Assembly (NCBI GenBank): GCA_964023275.1
Contig: OZ029914.1
Span: forward strand, 51,414,530-51,478,529
Reading direction: 5' to 3'
DNA: 64,000 nt
Source of the DNA: Norana najaformis
Taxonomy: Eukaryota > Annelida > Clitellata > Crassiclitellata > Hormogastridae
Shown: piece after piece, positions 12,401 through 30,400 of the stretch
Layout: the number at the start of each line of letters is the position of its first letter
Position numbering within the stretch: the first letter of the stretch is position 1
Notes under the pieces: model-generated
What the model was told of the DNA's origin: nothing
What the model saw: the letters and a program-made list of their open reading frames with translations, nothing else
The model's database searches: none
Made by a program: the position numbers and the translations under genes

Positions 12401-15400
12401 CCACCAACCACGACCACAACACCGCCCACGACTACCACTACGCCACCAACCACGACCACAACACCGCCCACGACTACCACTACGCCACCAACCACGACCA
12501 CAACACCGCCCACGACTACCACTACGCCACCAACCACGACCACAACACCGCCCACGACTACCACTACGCCACCAACCACGACCACAACACCGCCCACGAC
12601 TACCACTACGCCACCAACCACGACCACAACACCGCCCACGACTACCACTACGCCACCAACCACGACCACAACACCGCCCACGACTACCACTACGCCACCA
12701 ACCACGACCACAACACCGCCCACGACTACCACTACGCCACCAACCACGACCACAACACCGCCCACGACTACCACTACGCCACCAACCACGACCACAACAC
12801 CGCCCACGACTACCACTACGCCACCAACCACGACCACAACACCGCCCACGACTACCACTACGCCACCAACCACGACCACAACACCGCCCACGACTACCAC
12901 TACGCCACCAACCACGACCACAACACCGCCCACGACTACCACTACGCCACCAACCACGACCACAACACCGCCCACGACTACCACTACGCCACCAACCACG
13001 ACCACAACACCGCCCACGACTACCACTACGCCACCAACCACGACCACAACACCGCCCACGACTACCACTACGCCACCAACCACGACCACAACACCGCCCA
13101 CGACTACCACTACGCCACCAACCACGACCACAACACCGCCCACGACTACCACTACGCCACCAACCACGACCACAACACCGCCCACGACTACCACTACGCC
13201 ACCAACCACGACCACAACACCGCCCACGACTACCACTACGCCACCAACCACGACCACAACACCGCCCACGACTACCACTACGCCACCAACCACGACCACA
13301 ACACCGCCCACGACTACCACTACGCCACCAACCACGACCACAACACCGCCCACGACTACCACTACGCCACCAACGACGACCACAACACCGCCCACGACTA
13401 CCACTACGCCACCAACCACGACCACAACACCGCCCACGACTACCACTACGCCACCAACCACGACCACAACACCGCCCACGACTACCACTACGCCACCAAC
13501 CACGACCACAACACCGCCCACGACTACCACTACGCCACCAACCACGACCACAACACCGCCCACGACTACCACTACGCCACCAACCACGACCACAACACCG
13601 CCCACGACTACCACTACGCCACCAACCACGACCACAACACCGCCCACGACTACCACTACGCCACCAACCACGACCACAACACCGCCCACGACTACCACTA
13701 CGCCACCAACCACGACCACAACACCGCCCACGACTACCACTACGCCACCAACCACGACCACAACACCGCCCACGACTACCACTACGCCACCAACCACGAC
13801 CACAACACCGCCCACGACTACCACTACGCCACCAACCACGACCACAACACCGCCCACGACTACCACTACGCCACCAACCACGACCACAACACCGCCCACG
13901 ACTACCACTACGCCACCAACCACGACCACAACACCGCCCACGACTACCACTACGCCACCAACCACGACCACAACACCGCCCACGACTACCACTACGCCAC
14001 CAACCACGACCACAACACCGCCCACGACTACCACTACGCCACCAACCACGACCACAACACCGCCCACGACTACCACTACGCCACCAACCACGACCACAAC
14101 ACCGCCCACGACTACCACTACGCCACCAACCACGACCACAACACCGCCCACGACTACCACTACGCCACCAACCACGACCACAACACCGCCCACGACTACC
14201 ACTACGCCACCAACCACGACCACAACACCGCCCACGACTACCACTACGCCACCAACCACGACCACAACACCGCCCACGACTACCACTACGCCACCAACCA
14301 CGACCACAACACCGCCCACGACTACCACTACGCCACCAACCACGACCACAACACCGCCCACGACTACCACTACGCCACCAACCACGACCACAACACCGCC
14401 CACGACTACCACTACGCCACCAACCACGACCACAACACCGCCCACGACTACCACTACGCCACCAACCACGACCACAACACCGCCCACGACTACCACTACG
14501 CCACCAACCACGACCACAACACCGCCCACGACTACCACTACGCCACCAACCACGACCACAACACCGCCCACGACTACCACTACGCCACCAACCACGACCA
14601 CAACACCGCCCACGACTACCACTACGCCACCAACCACGACCACAACACCGCCCACGACTACCACTACGCCACCAACCACGACCACAACACCGCCCACGAC
14701 TACCACTACGCCACCAACCACGACCACAACACCGCCCACGACTACCACTACGCCACCAACCACGACCACAACACCGCCCACGACTACCACTACGCCACCA
14801 ACCACGACCACAACACCGCCCACGACTACCACTACGCCACCAACCACGACCACAACACCGCCCACGACTACCACTACGCCACCAACCACGACCACAACAC
14901 CGCCCACGACTACCACTACGCCACCAACCACGACCACAACACCGCCCACGACTACCACTACGCCACCAACCACGACCACAACACCGCCCACGACTACCAC
15001 TACGCCACCAACCACGACCACAACACCGCCCACGACTACCACTACGCCACCAACCACGACCACAACACCGCCCACGACTACCACTACGCCACCAACCACG
15101 ACCACAACACCGCCCACGACTACCACTACGCCACCAACCACGACCACAACACCGCCCACGACTACCACTACGCCACCAACCACGACCACAACACCGCCCA
15201 CGACTACCACTACGCCACCAACCACGACCACAACACCGCCCACGACTACCACTACGCCACCAACCACGACCACAACACCGCCCACGACTACCACTACGCC
15301 ACCAACCACGACCACAACACCGCCCACGACTACCACTACGCCACCAACCACGACCACAACACCGCCCACGACTACCACTACGCCACCAACCACGACCACA

Positions 15401-18400
15401 ACACCGCCCACGACTACCACTACGCCACCAACCACGACCACAACACCGCCCACGACTACCACTACGCCACCAACCACGACCACAACACCGCCCACGACTA
15501 CCACTACGCCACCAACCACGACCACAACACCGCCCACGACTACCACTACGCCACCAACCACGACCACAACACCGCCCACGACTACCACTACGCCACCAAC
15601 CACGACCACAACACCGCCCACGACTACCACTACGCCACCAACCACGACCACAACACCGCCCACGACTACCACTACGCCACCAACCACGACCACAACACCG
15701 CCCACGACTACCACTACGCCACCAACCACGACCACAACACCGCCCACGACTACCACTACGCCACCAACCACGACCACAACACCGCCCACGACTACCACTA
15801 CGCCACCAACCACGACCACAACACCGCCCACGACTACCACTACGCCACCAACCACGACCACAACACCGCCCACGACTACCACTACGCCACCAACCACGAC
15901 CACAACACCGCCCACGACTACCACTACGCCACCAACCACGACCACAACACCGCCCACGACTACCACTACGCCACCAACCACGACCACAACACCGCCCACG
16001 ACTACCACTACGCCACCAACCACGACCACAACACCGCCCACGACTACCACTACGCCACCAACCACGACCACAACACCGCCCACGACTACCACTACGCCAC
16101 CAACCACGACCACAACACCGCCCACGACTACCACTACGCCACCAACCACGACCACAACACCGCCCACGACTACCACTACGCCACCAACCACGACCACAAC
16201 ACCGCCCACGACTACCACTACGCCACCAACCACGACCACAACACCGCCCACGACTACCACTACGCCACCAACCACGACCACAACACCGCCCACGACTACC
16301 ACTACGCCACCAACCACGACCACAACACCGCCCACGACTACCACTACGCCACCAACCACGACCACAACACCGCCCACGACTACCACTACGCCACCAACCA
16401 CGACCACAACACCGCCCACGACTACCACTACGCCACCAACCACGACCACAACACCGCCCACGACTACCACTACGCCACCAACCACGACCACAACACCGCC
16501 CACGACTACCACTACGCCACCAACCACGACCACAACACCGCCCACGACTACCACTACGCCACCAACCACGACCACAACACCGCCCACGACTACCACTACG
16601 CCACCAACCACGACCACAACACCGCCCACGACTACCACTACGCCACCAACCACGACCACAACACCGCCCACGACTACCACTACGCCACCAACCACGACCA
16701 CAACACCGCCCACGACTACCACTACGCCACCAACCACGACCACAACACCGCCCACGACTACCACTACGCCACCAACCACGACCACAACACCGCCCACGAC
16801 TACCACTACGCCACCAACCACGACCACAACACCGCCCACGACTACCACTACGCCACCAACCACGACCACAACACCGCCCACGACTACCACTACGCCACCA
16901 ACCACGACCACAACACCGCCCACGACTACCACTACGCCACCAACCACGACCACAACACCGCCCACGACTACCACTACGCCACCAACCACGACCACAACAC
17001 CGCCCACGACTACCACTACGCCACCAACCACGACCACAACACCGCCCACGACTACCACTACGCCACCAACCACGACCACAACACCGCCCACGACTACCAC
17101 TACGCCACCAACCACGACCACAACACCGCCCACGACTACCACTACGCCACCAACCACGACCACAACACCGCCCACGACTACCACTACGCCACCAACCACG
17201 ACCACAACACCGCCCACGACTACCACTACGCCACCAACCACGACCACAACACCGCCCACGACTACCACTACGCCACCAACCACGACCACAACACCGCCCA
17301 CGACTACCACTACGCCACCAACCACGACCACAACACCGCCCACGACTACCACTACGCCACCAACCACGACCACAACACCGCCCACGACTACCACTACGCC
17401 ACCAACCACGACCACAACACCGCCCACGACTACCACTACGCCACCAACCACGACCACAACACCGCCCACGACTACCACTACGCCACCAACCACGACCACA
17501 ACACCGCCCACGACTACCACTACGCCACCAACCACGACCACAACACCGCCCACGACTACCACTACGCCACCAACCACGACCACAACACCGCCCACGACTA
17601 CCACTACGCCACCAACCACGACCACAACACCGCCCACGACTACCACTACGCCACCAACCACGACCACAACACCGCCCACGACTACCACTACGCCACCAAC
17701 CACGACCACAACACCGCCCACGACTACCACTACGCCACCAACCACGACCACAACACCGCCCACGACTACCACTACGCCACCAACCACGACCACAACACCG
17801 CCCACGACTACCACTACGCCACCAACCACGACCACAACACCGCCCACGACTACCACTACGCCACCAACCACGACCACAACACCGCCCACGACTACCACTA
17901 CGCCACCAACCACGACCACAACACCGCCCACGACTACCACTACGCCACCAACCACGACCACAACACCGCCCACGACTACCACTACGCCACCAACCACGAC
18001 CACAACACCGCCCACGACTACCACTACGCCACCAACCACGACCACAACACCGCCCACGACTACCACTACGCCACCAACCACGACCACAACACCGCCCACG
18101 ACTACCACTACGCCACCAACCACGACCACAACACCGCCCACGACTACCACTACGCCACCAACCACGACCACAACACCGCCCACGACTACCACTACGCCAC
18201 CAACCACGACCACAACACCGCCCACGACTACCACTACGCCACCAACCACGACCACAACACCGCCCACGACTACCACTACGCCACCAACCACGACCACAAC
18301 ACCGCCCACGACTACCACTACGCCACCAACCACGACCACAACACCGCCCACGACTACCACTACGCCACCAACCACGACCACAACACCGCCCACGACTACC

Positions 18401-21400
18401 ACTACGCCACCAACCACGACCACAACACCGCCCACGACTACCACTACGCCACCAACCACGACCACAACACCGCCCACGACTACCACTACGCCACCAACCA
18501 CGACCACAACACCGCCCACGACTACCACTACGCCACCAACCACGACCACAACACCGCCCACGACTACCACTACGCCACCAACCACGACCACAACACCGCC
18601 CACGACTACCACTACGCCACCAACCACGACCACAACACCGCCCACGACTACCACTACGCCACCAACCACGACCACAACACCGCCCACGACTACCACTACG
18701 CCACCAACCACGACCACAACACCGCCCACGACTACCACTACGCCACCAACCACGACCACAACACCGCCCACGACTACCACTACGCCACCAACCACGACCA
18801 CAACACCGCCCACGACTACCACTACGCCACCAACCACGACCACAACACCGCCCACGACTACCACTACGCCACCAACCACGACCACAACACCGCCCACGAC
18901 TACCACTACGCCACCAACCACGACCACAACACCGCCCACGACTACCACTACGCCACCAACCACGACCACAACACCGCCCACGACTACCACTACGCCACCA
19001 ACCACGACCACAACACCGCCCACGACTACCACTACGCCACCAACCACGACCACAACACCGCCCACGACTACCACTACGCCACCAACCACGACCACAACAC
19101 CGCCCACGACTACCACTACGCCACCAACCACGACCACAACACCGCCCACGACTACCACTACGCCACCAACCACGACCACAACACCGCCCACGACTACCAC
19201 TACGCCACCAACCACGACCACAACACCGCCCACGACTACCACTACGCCACCAACCACGACCACAACACCGCCCACGACTACCACTACGCCACCAACCACG
19301 ACCACAACACCGCCCACGACTACCACTACGCCACCAACCACGACCACAACACCGCCCACGACTACCACTACGCCACCAACCACGACCACAACACCGCCCA
19401 CGACTACCACTACGCCACCAACCACGACCACAACACCGCCCACGACTACCACTACGCCACCAACCACGACCACAACACCGCCCACGACTACCACTACGCC
19501 ACCAACCACGACCACAACACCGCCCACGACTACCACTACGCCACCAACCACGACCACAACACCGCCCACGACTACCACTACGCCACCAACCACGACCACA
19601 ACACCGCCCACGACTACCACTACGCCACCAACCACGACCACAACACCGCCCACGACTACCACTACGCCACCAACCACGACCACAACACCGCCCACGACTA
19701 CCACTACGCCACCAACCACGACCACAACACCGCCCACGACTACCACTACGCCACCAACCACGACCACAACACCGCCCACGACTACCACTACGCCACCAAC
19801 CACGACCACAACACCGCCCACGACTACCACTACGCCACCAACCACGACCACAACACCGCCCACGACTACCACTACGCCACCAACCACGACCACAACACCG
19901 CCCACGACTACCACTACGCCACCAACCACGACCACAACACCGCCCACGACTACCACTACGCCACCAACCACGACCACAACACCGCCCACGACTACCACTA
20001 CGCCACCAACCACGACCACAACACCGCCCACGACTACCACTACGCCACCAACCACGACCACAACACCGCCCACGACTACCACTACGCCACCAACCACGAC
20101 CACAACACCGCCCACGACTACCACTACGCCACCAACCACGACCACAACACCGCCCACGACTACCACTACGCCACCAACCACGACCACAACACCGCCCACG
20201 ACTACCACTACGCCACCAACCACGACCACAACACCGCCCACGACTACCACTACGCCACCAACCACGACCACAACACCGCCCACGACTACCACTACGCCAC
20301 CAACCACGACCACAACACCGCCCACGACTACCACTACGCCACCAACCACGACCACAACACCGCCCACGACTACCACTACGCCACCAACCACGACCACAAC
20401 ACCGCCCACGACTACCACTACGCCACCAACCACGACCACAACACCGCCAACGACTACCACTACGCCACCAACCACGACCACAACACCGCCCACGACTACC
20501 ACTACGCCACCAACCACGACCACAACACCGCCCACGACTACCACTACGCCACCAACCACGACCGCAACACCGCCCACGACTACCACTACGCCACCAACCA
20601 CGACCACAACACCGCCCACGACTACCACTACGCCACCAACCACGACCACAACACCGCCCACGACTACCACTACGCCACCAACCACGACCACAACACCGCC
20701 CACGACTACCACTACGCCACAAACCACGACCACAACACCGCCCACGACTACCACTACGCCACCAACCACGACCACAACACCGCCCACGACTACCACGGCG
20801 CCACCAACCACGATTACAACACCGCCCACGACTACCACTACGCCACCAACCACGACCACAACACCGCCCACGACTACCACTACGCCACCAACCACGACCA
20901 CAACACCGCCCACGACTACCACTACGCCACCAACCACGACCACAACACCGCCCACGACTACCACTCCGCCACCAACCACGACCACAACACCGCCCACGAC
21001 TACCACTACGCCACCAACCACGACCACAACACCGCCCACGACTACCACTACGCCACCAACCACGACCACAACACCGCCCACGACTACCACTACGCCACCG
21101 ACCACGACCACAACACCGCCCACGACTACCACTACGCCACCGACCACGACCACAACACCGCCCACGACTACCACTACGCCACCAACCACGACCACAACAC
21201 CGCCCACGACTACCACTACGCCACCAACCACGACCACAACACCGCCCACGACTACCACTACGCCACCAACCACGACCACAACACCGCCCACGACTACCAC
21301 TACGCCACCAACCACGACCACAACACCGCCCACGACTACCACTACGCCACCAACCACGACCACAACACCGCCCACGACTACCACTACGCCACCAACCACA

Positions 21401-24400
21401 ACAACACCGCCCACGACTACCACTACGCCACCAACCACGACAACAACACCGCCCACGACTACCACTACGCCACCAACCACGACCACAACACCGCCCACGA
21501 CTACCACTACTCAACCTACCACGACCACAACACCAACCACGACTACCACTACGCCACCAACCACGACCACAACACCGCCCACGACTACCACTACGCCACC
21601 GACCACGACCACAACACCGCCCACGACTACCACTACGCCACCAACCACGACCACAACACCGCCCACGACTACCACTACGCCACCAACCACGACCACAACA
21701 CCGCCCACGACTACCACTACGCCACCAACCACGACCACAACACCGCCCACGACTACCACTACGCCACCAACCACGACCACAACACCGCCCACGACTACCA
21801 CTACGCCACCAACCACGACCACAACACCGCCCACGACTACCACTACGCCACCAACCACGACCACAACACCGCCCACGACTACCACTACGCCACCAACCAC
21901 GACCACAACACCGCCCACGACTACCACTACGCCACCAACCACAACAACACCGCCCACGACTACCACTACGCCACCAACCACGACAACAACACCGCCCACG
22001 ACTACCACTACGCCACCAACCACGACCACAACACCGCCCACGACTACCACTACTCAACCTACCACGACCACAACACCGCCCACGACTACCACTCCGCCAC
22101 CAACCACGACCACAACACCGCCCACGACTACCACTACGCCACCAACCACGACCACAACACCGCCCACGACTACCACTACGCCACCAACCACGACCACAAC
22201 ACCGCCCACGACTACCACTACGCCACCAACCACGACCACAACACCGCCCACGACTACCACTACGCCACCAACCACGACCACAACACCGCCCACGACTACC
22301 ACTACGCCACCAACCACGACCACAACACCGCCCACGACTACCACTACGCCACCAACCACGACCACAACACCGCCCACGACTACCACTACGCCACCAACCA
22401 CGACCACAACACCGCCCACGACTACCACTACGCCACCAACCACGACCACAACACCGCCCACGACTACCACTACGCCACCAACCACGACCACAACACCGCC
22501 CACGACTACCACTACGCCACCAACCACGACCACAACACCGCCCACGACTACCACTACGCCACCAACCACGACCACAACACCGCCCACGACTACCACTACG
22601 CCACCAACCACGACCACAACACCGCCCACGACTACCACTACGCCACCAACCACGACCACAACACCGCCCACGACTACCACTACGCCACCATCGACGACCA
22701 CAACACCGCCCACGACTACCACAACGCCACCAACGACGACCACAACACCGCCCACGACTACCACTACGCCACCAACCACGACCACAACACCGCCCACGAC
22801 TACCACTACGCCACCAACCACGACCACAACACCGCCCACGACTACCACTACGCCACCAACGACGACCACAACACCGCCCACGACTACCACTACGCCACCA
22901 ACCACGACAACAACACCGCCCACGACTACCACTACGCCACCAACCACGACCACAACACCGCCCACGACTACCACTACTCAACCTACCACGACCACAACAC
23001 CAACTACGACTACCACTACGCCACCAACCACGACCACAACACCGCCCACGACTACCACTACGCCACCAACCACGACCACAACACCGCCCACGACTACCAC
23101 TACGCCACCAACCACGACCACAACACCGCCCACGACTACCACTACGCCACCAACCACGACCACAACACCGCCCACGACTACCACTACGCCACCAACCACG
23201 ACCACAACACCGCCCACGACTACCACTACGCCACCAACCACGACCACAACACCGCCCACGACTACCACTACGCCACCGACCACGACCACAACACCGCCCA
23301 CGACTACCACTACGCCACCGACCACGACCACAACACCGCCCACGACTACCACTACGCCACCAACCACGACCACAACACCGCCCACGACTACCACTACGCC
23401 ACCAACCACGACCACAACACCGCCCACGACTACCACTACGCCACCAACCACGACCACAACACCGCCCACGACTACCACTACGCCACCAACCACGACCACA
23501 ACACCGCCCACGACTACCACTACGCCACCAACCACGACCACAACACCGCCCACGACTACCACTACGCCACCAACCACAACAACACCGCCCACGACTACCA
23601 CTACGCCACCAACCACGACAACAACACCGCCCACGACTACCACTACGCCACCAACCACGACCACAACACCGCCCACGACTACCACTACTCAACCTACCAC
23701 GACAACAACACCAACCACGACTACCACTACGCCACCAACCACGACCACAACACCGCCCACGACTACCACTACGCCACCGACCACGACCACAACACCGCCC
23801 ACGACTACCACTACGCCACCGACCACGACCACAACACCGCCCACGACTACCACTACGCCACCAACCACGACCACAACACCGCCCACGACTACCACTACGC
23901 CACCAACCACGACCACAACACCGCCCACGACTACCACTACGCCACCAACCACGACAACAACACCGCCCACGACTACCACTACGCCACCAACCACGACCAC
24001 AACACCGCCCACGACTACCACTACGCCACCAACGACGACCACAACACCGCCCACGACTACCACTACGCCACCAACCACGACCACAACACCGCCCACGACT
24101 ACCACTACGCCACCAACCACAACAACACCGCCCACGACTACCACTACGCCACCAACCACGACAACAACACCGCCCACGACTACCACTACGCCACCAACCA
24201 CGACCACAACACCGCCCACGACTACCACTACTCAACCTACCACGACCACAACACCGCCCACGACTACCACTCCGCCACCAACCACGACCACAACACCGCC
24301 CACGACTACCACTACGCCACCAACCACGACCACAACACCGCCCACGACTACCACTACGCCACCAACCACGACCACAACACCGCCCACGACTACCACTACG

Positions 24401-27400
24401 CCACCAACCACGACCACAACACCGCCCACGACTACCACTACGCCACCAACCACGACCACAACACCGCCCACGACTACCACTACGCCACCAACCACGACCA
24501 CAACACCGCCCACGACTACCACTACGCCACCAACCACGACCACAACACCGCCCACGACTACCACTACGCCACCAACCACGACCACAACACCGCCCACGAC
24601 TACCACTACGCCACCAACCACGACCACAACACCGCCCACGACTACCACTACGCCACCAACCACGACCACAACACCGCCCACGACTACCACTACGCCACCA
24701 ACCACGACCACAACACCGCCCACGACTACCACTACGCCACCAACCACGACCACAACACCGCCCACTACTACCACTACGCCACCAACCACGACCACAACAC
24801 CGCCCACGACTACCACTACGCCACCAACCACGACCACAACACCGCCCACGACTACCACTACGCCACCAACCACGACCACAACACCGCCCACGACTACCAC
24901 TACGCCACCAACCACGACCACAACACCGCCCACGACTACCACTACGCCACCAACCACGACCACAACACCGCCCACGACTACCACTACGCCACCAACCACG
25001 ACCACAACACCGCCCACGACTACCACTACGCCACCAACCACGACCACAACACCGCCCACGACTACCACTACGCCACCAACCACGACCACAACACCGCCCA
25101 CGACTACCACTACGCCACCAACCACGACCACAACACCGCCAACGACTACCACTACGCCACCAACCACGACCACAACACCGCCCACGACTACCACTACGCC
25201 ACCAACCACGACCACAACACCGCCCACGACTACCTCTACGCCACCAACCACAACAACACCGCCCACGACTACCACGACGCCACCAACCACGACAACAACA
25301 CCGCCCACGACTACCACTACGCCACCAACCACGACCACAACACCGCCCACGACTACCACTACTCAACCTACCACGACCACAACACCAACCACGACTACCA
25401 CTACGCCACCAACCACGACCACAACACCGCCCACGACTACCACTACGCCACCAACCACGACCACAACACCGCCCACGACTACCACTACGCCACCAACCAC
25501 GACCACAACACCGCCCACGACTACCACAACGCCACCAACCACGACCACAACACCGCCCACGACTACCACTACGCCACCGACCACAACAACACCGCCCACG
25601 ACTACCACTACGCCACCAACCACGACAACAACACCGCCCACGACTACCACTACGCCACCAACCACGACCACAACACCGCCCACGACTACCACTACTCAAC
25701 CTACCTCGACCACAACACCAACTACGACTACCACTCCGCCACCAACCACGACCACAACACCGCCCACGACTACCACTACGCCACCAACCACGACCACAAC
25801 ACCGCCCACGACTACCACTACGCCACCAACCACGACCACAACACCGCCCACGACTACCACTACGCCACCAACCACGACCACAACACCGCCCACGACTACC
25901 ACTACGCCACCAACCACGACCACAACACCGCCCACGACTACCACTACACCACCAACCACGACCACAACACCGCCCACGACTACCACTACGCCACCAACCA
26001 CGACCACAACACCGCCCACGACTACCACTACGCCACCAACCACGACAACAACTCCGCCCACGACTACCACTACGCCACCAACCACGACCACAACACCGCC
26101 CACGACTACCACTACGCCACCAACCACGACCACAACACCGCCCACGACTACCACTACGCCACCAACCACGACCACAACACCGCCCACGACTACCACTACG
26201 CCACAAACCACGACCACAACACCGCCCACGACTACCACTACGCCACCAACCACGACCACAACACCGCCCACGACTACCACTACGCCACCGACCACGACCA
26301 CAACACCGCCCACGACTAACACTACGCCACCAACCACGACCACAACACCGCCCACGACTACCACTACGCCACCAACCACGACCACAACTCCGCCCACGAC
26401 TACCACTACGCCACCAACCACGACCACAACACCGCCCACGACTACCACTACGCCACCAACCACGACCACAACACCGCCCACGACTACCACTACGCCACCA
26501 ACCACGACCACAACACCGCCCACGACTACCACTACGCCACAAACCACGACCACAACACCGCCCACGACTACCACTACGCCACCAACCACGACCACAACAC
26601 CGCCCACGACTACCACTACGCCACCGACCACGACCACAACACCGCCCACGACTAACACTACGCCACCAACCACGACCACAACACCGCCCACGACTACCAC
26701 TACGCCACCAACCACGACCACAACACCGCCCACGACTACCACTACGCCACCAACCACGACCACAACACCGCCCACGACTACCACTACGCCACCAACCACG
26801 ACCACAACACCGCCCACGACTACCACTACGCCACCAACCACGACCACAACACCGCCCACGACTACCACTACGCCACAAACCACGACCACAACACCGCCCA
26901 CGACTACCACTACGCCACCAACCACGACCACAACACCGCCCACGACTACCACTACGCCACCGACCACGACCACAACACCGCCCACGACTAACACTACGCC
27001 ACCAACCACGACCACAACACCGCCCACGACTACCACTACGCCACCAACCACGACCACAACACCGCCCACGACTACCACTACGCCACCAACCACGACCACA
27101 ACACCGCCCACGACTACCACTACGCCACCAACCACGACCACAACACCGCCCACGACTACCACTACGCCACCAACCACGACCACAACACCGCCCACGACTA
27201 CCACTACGCCACCAACCACGACCACAACACCGCCCACGACTACCACTACGCCACCAACCACGACCACAACACCGCCCACGACTACCACTACGCCACCAAC
27301 CACGACCACAACACCGCCAACGACTACCACTACGCCACCAACCACGACCACAACACCGCCCACGACTACCACTACGCCACCAACCACGACCACAACACCG

Positions 27401-30400
27401 CCCACGACTACCTCTACGCCACCAACCACAACAACACCGCCCACGACTACCACGACGCCACCAACCACGACAACAACACCGCCCACGACTACCACTACGC
27501 CACCAACCACGACCACAACACCGCCCACGACTACCACTACTCAACCTACCACGACCACAACACCAACCACGACTACCACTACGCCACCAACCACGACCAC
27601 AACACCGCCCACGACTACCACTACGCCACCAACCACGACCACAACACCGCCCACGACTACCACTACGCCACCAACCACGACCACAACACCGCCCACGACT
27701 ACCACAACGCCACCAACCACGACCACAACACCGCCCACGACTACCACTACGCCACCGACCACAACAACACCGCCCACGACTACCACTACGCCACCAACCA
27801 CGACAACAACACCGCCCACGACTACCACTACGCCACCAACCACGACCACAACACCGCCCACGACTACCACTACTCAACCTACCACGACCACAACACCAAC
27901 TACGACTACCACTCCGCCACCAACCACGACCACAACACCGCCCACGACTACCACTACGCCACCAACCACGACCACAACACCGCCCACGACTACCACTACG
28001 CCACCAACCACGACCACAACACCGCCCACGACTACCACTACGCCACCAACCACGACCACAACACCGCCCACGACTACCACTACGCCACCAACCACGACCA
28101 CAACACCGCCCACGACTACCACTACACCACCAACCACGACCACAACACCGCCCACGACTACCACTACGCCACCAACCACGACCACAACACCGCCCACGAC
28201 TACCACTACGCCACCAACCACGACAACAACTCCGCCCACGACTACCACTACGCCACCAACCACGACCACAACACCGCCCACGACTACCACTACGCCACCA
28301 ACCACGACCACAACACCGCCCACGACTACCACTACGCCACCAACCACGACCACAACACCGCCCACGACTACCACTACGCCACAAACCACGACCACAACAC
28401 CGCCCACGACTACCACTACGCCACCAACCACGACCACAACACCGCCCACGACTACCACTACGCCACCGACCACGACCACAACACCGCCCACGACTAACAC
28501 TACGCCACCAACCACGACCACAACACCGCCCACGACTACCACTACGCCACCAACCACGACCACAACACCGCCCACGACTACCACTACGCCACCAACCACG
28601 ACCACAACACCGCCCACGACTACCACTACGCCACCAACCACGACCACAACACCGCCCACGACTACCACTACGCCACCAACCACGACCACAACACCGCCCA
28701 CGACTACCACTACGCCACCAACCACGACCACAACACCGCCCACGACTACCACTACGCCACCAACCACGACCACAACACCGCCCACGACTACCACTACGCC
28801 ACCAACCACGACAACAACACCGCCCACGACTACCACTACGCCACCAACCACGACAACAACACCGCCCACGACTACCACTACGCCACCAACCACGACCACA
28901 ACACCGCCCACGACTACCACTACGCCACCAACCACGACAACAACACCGCCCACGACTACCACTACGCCACCAACCACGACCACAACACCGCCCACGACTA
29001 CCACTACGCCACCAACCACGACCACAACACCGCCCACGACTACCACAACGCCACCAACCACGACCACAACACCGCCCACGACTATCACTACGCCACCAAC
29101 CACGACCACAACACCGCCCACGACTACCACTACGCCACCAACCACGACCACAACACCGCCCACGACTACCACTACGCCACCAACCACGACCACAACACCG
29201 CCCACGACTACCACTACGCCACCAACCACGACCACAACACCGCCCACGACTACCACTACGCCACCAACCACGACCACAACACCGCCCACGACTACCACTA
29301 CGCCACCAACCACGACCACAACACCGCCCACGACTACCACTACGCCACCAACCACGACCACAACACCGCCCACGACTACCACTACGCCACCAACCACGAC
29401 CACAACACCGCCCACGACTACCACTACGCCACCAACGACGACCACAACACCGCCCACGACTACCACTACGCCACCAACCACGACCACAACACCGCCCACG
29501 ACTACCACTACGCCACCAACCACGACCACAACACCGCCCACGACTACCACAATGCCAACAACCACGACCACAACACCGCCCACGACTACCACTACGCCAC
29601 CAACCACGACCACAACACCGCCCACGACTACCACTACGCCACCAACCACGACCACAACACCGCCCACGACTACCACTACGCCACCAACCACGACCACAAC
29701 ACCGCCCACGACTACCACTACGCCACCAACCACGACCACAACACCGCCCACGACTACCACTACGCCACCAACCACGACAACAACACCGCCCACGACTACC
29801 ACTACGCCACCAACCACGACAACAACACCGCCCACGACTACCACTACGCCACCAACCACGACCACAACACCGCCCACGACTACCACTACGCCACCAACCA
29901 CGACAACAACACCGCCCACGACTACCACTACGCCACCAACCACGACCACAACACCGCCCACGACTACCACTACGCCACCAACCACGACCACAACACCGCC
30001 CACGACTACCACTACGCCACCAACCACGACCACAACACCGCCCACGACTACCACAACGCCACCAACCACGACCACAACACCGCCCACGACTATCACTACG
30101 CCACCAACCACGACCACAACACCGCCCACGACTACCACTACGCCACCAACCACGACCACAACACCGCCCACGACTACCACTACGCCACCAACCACGACCA
30201 CAACACCGCCCACGACTACCACTACGTCACCAACTACGACCACAACACCGCCCACCACTACCACTACGCCACCAACCACGACCACAACACCGCCCACGAC
30301 TACCACTACGCCACCAACCACGACCACAACACCGCCCACGACTACCACTACGCCACCAACCACGACCACAACACCGCCCACGACTACCACTACGCCACCA

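Noticed and set aside
9385..26319. 5,644-codon plus-strand frame of His/Asp/Asn/Tyr repeats
   Set aside because: It is a shifted reading of the Thr/Pro satellite. It has no match to the splice phases and ends at a recurring variant that is harmless in the Thr/Pro frame.
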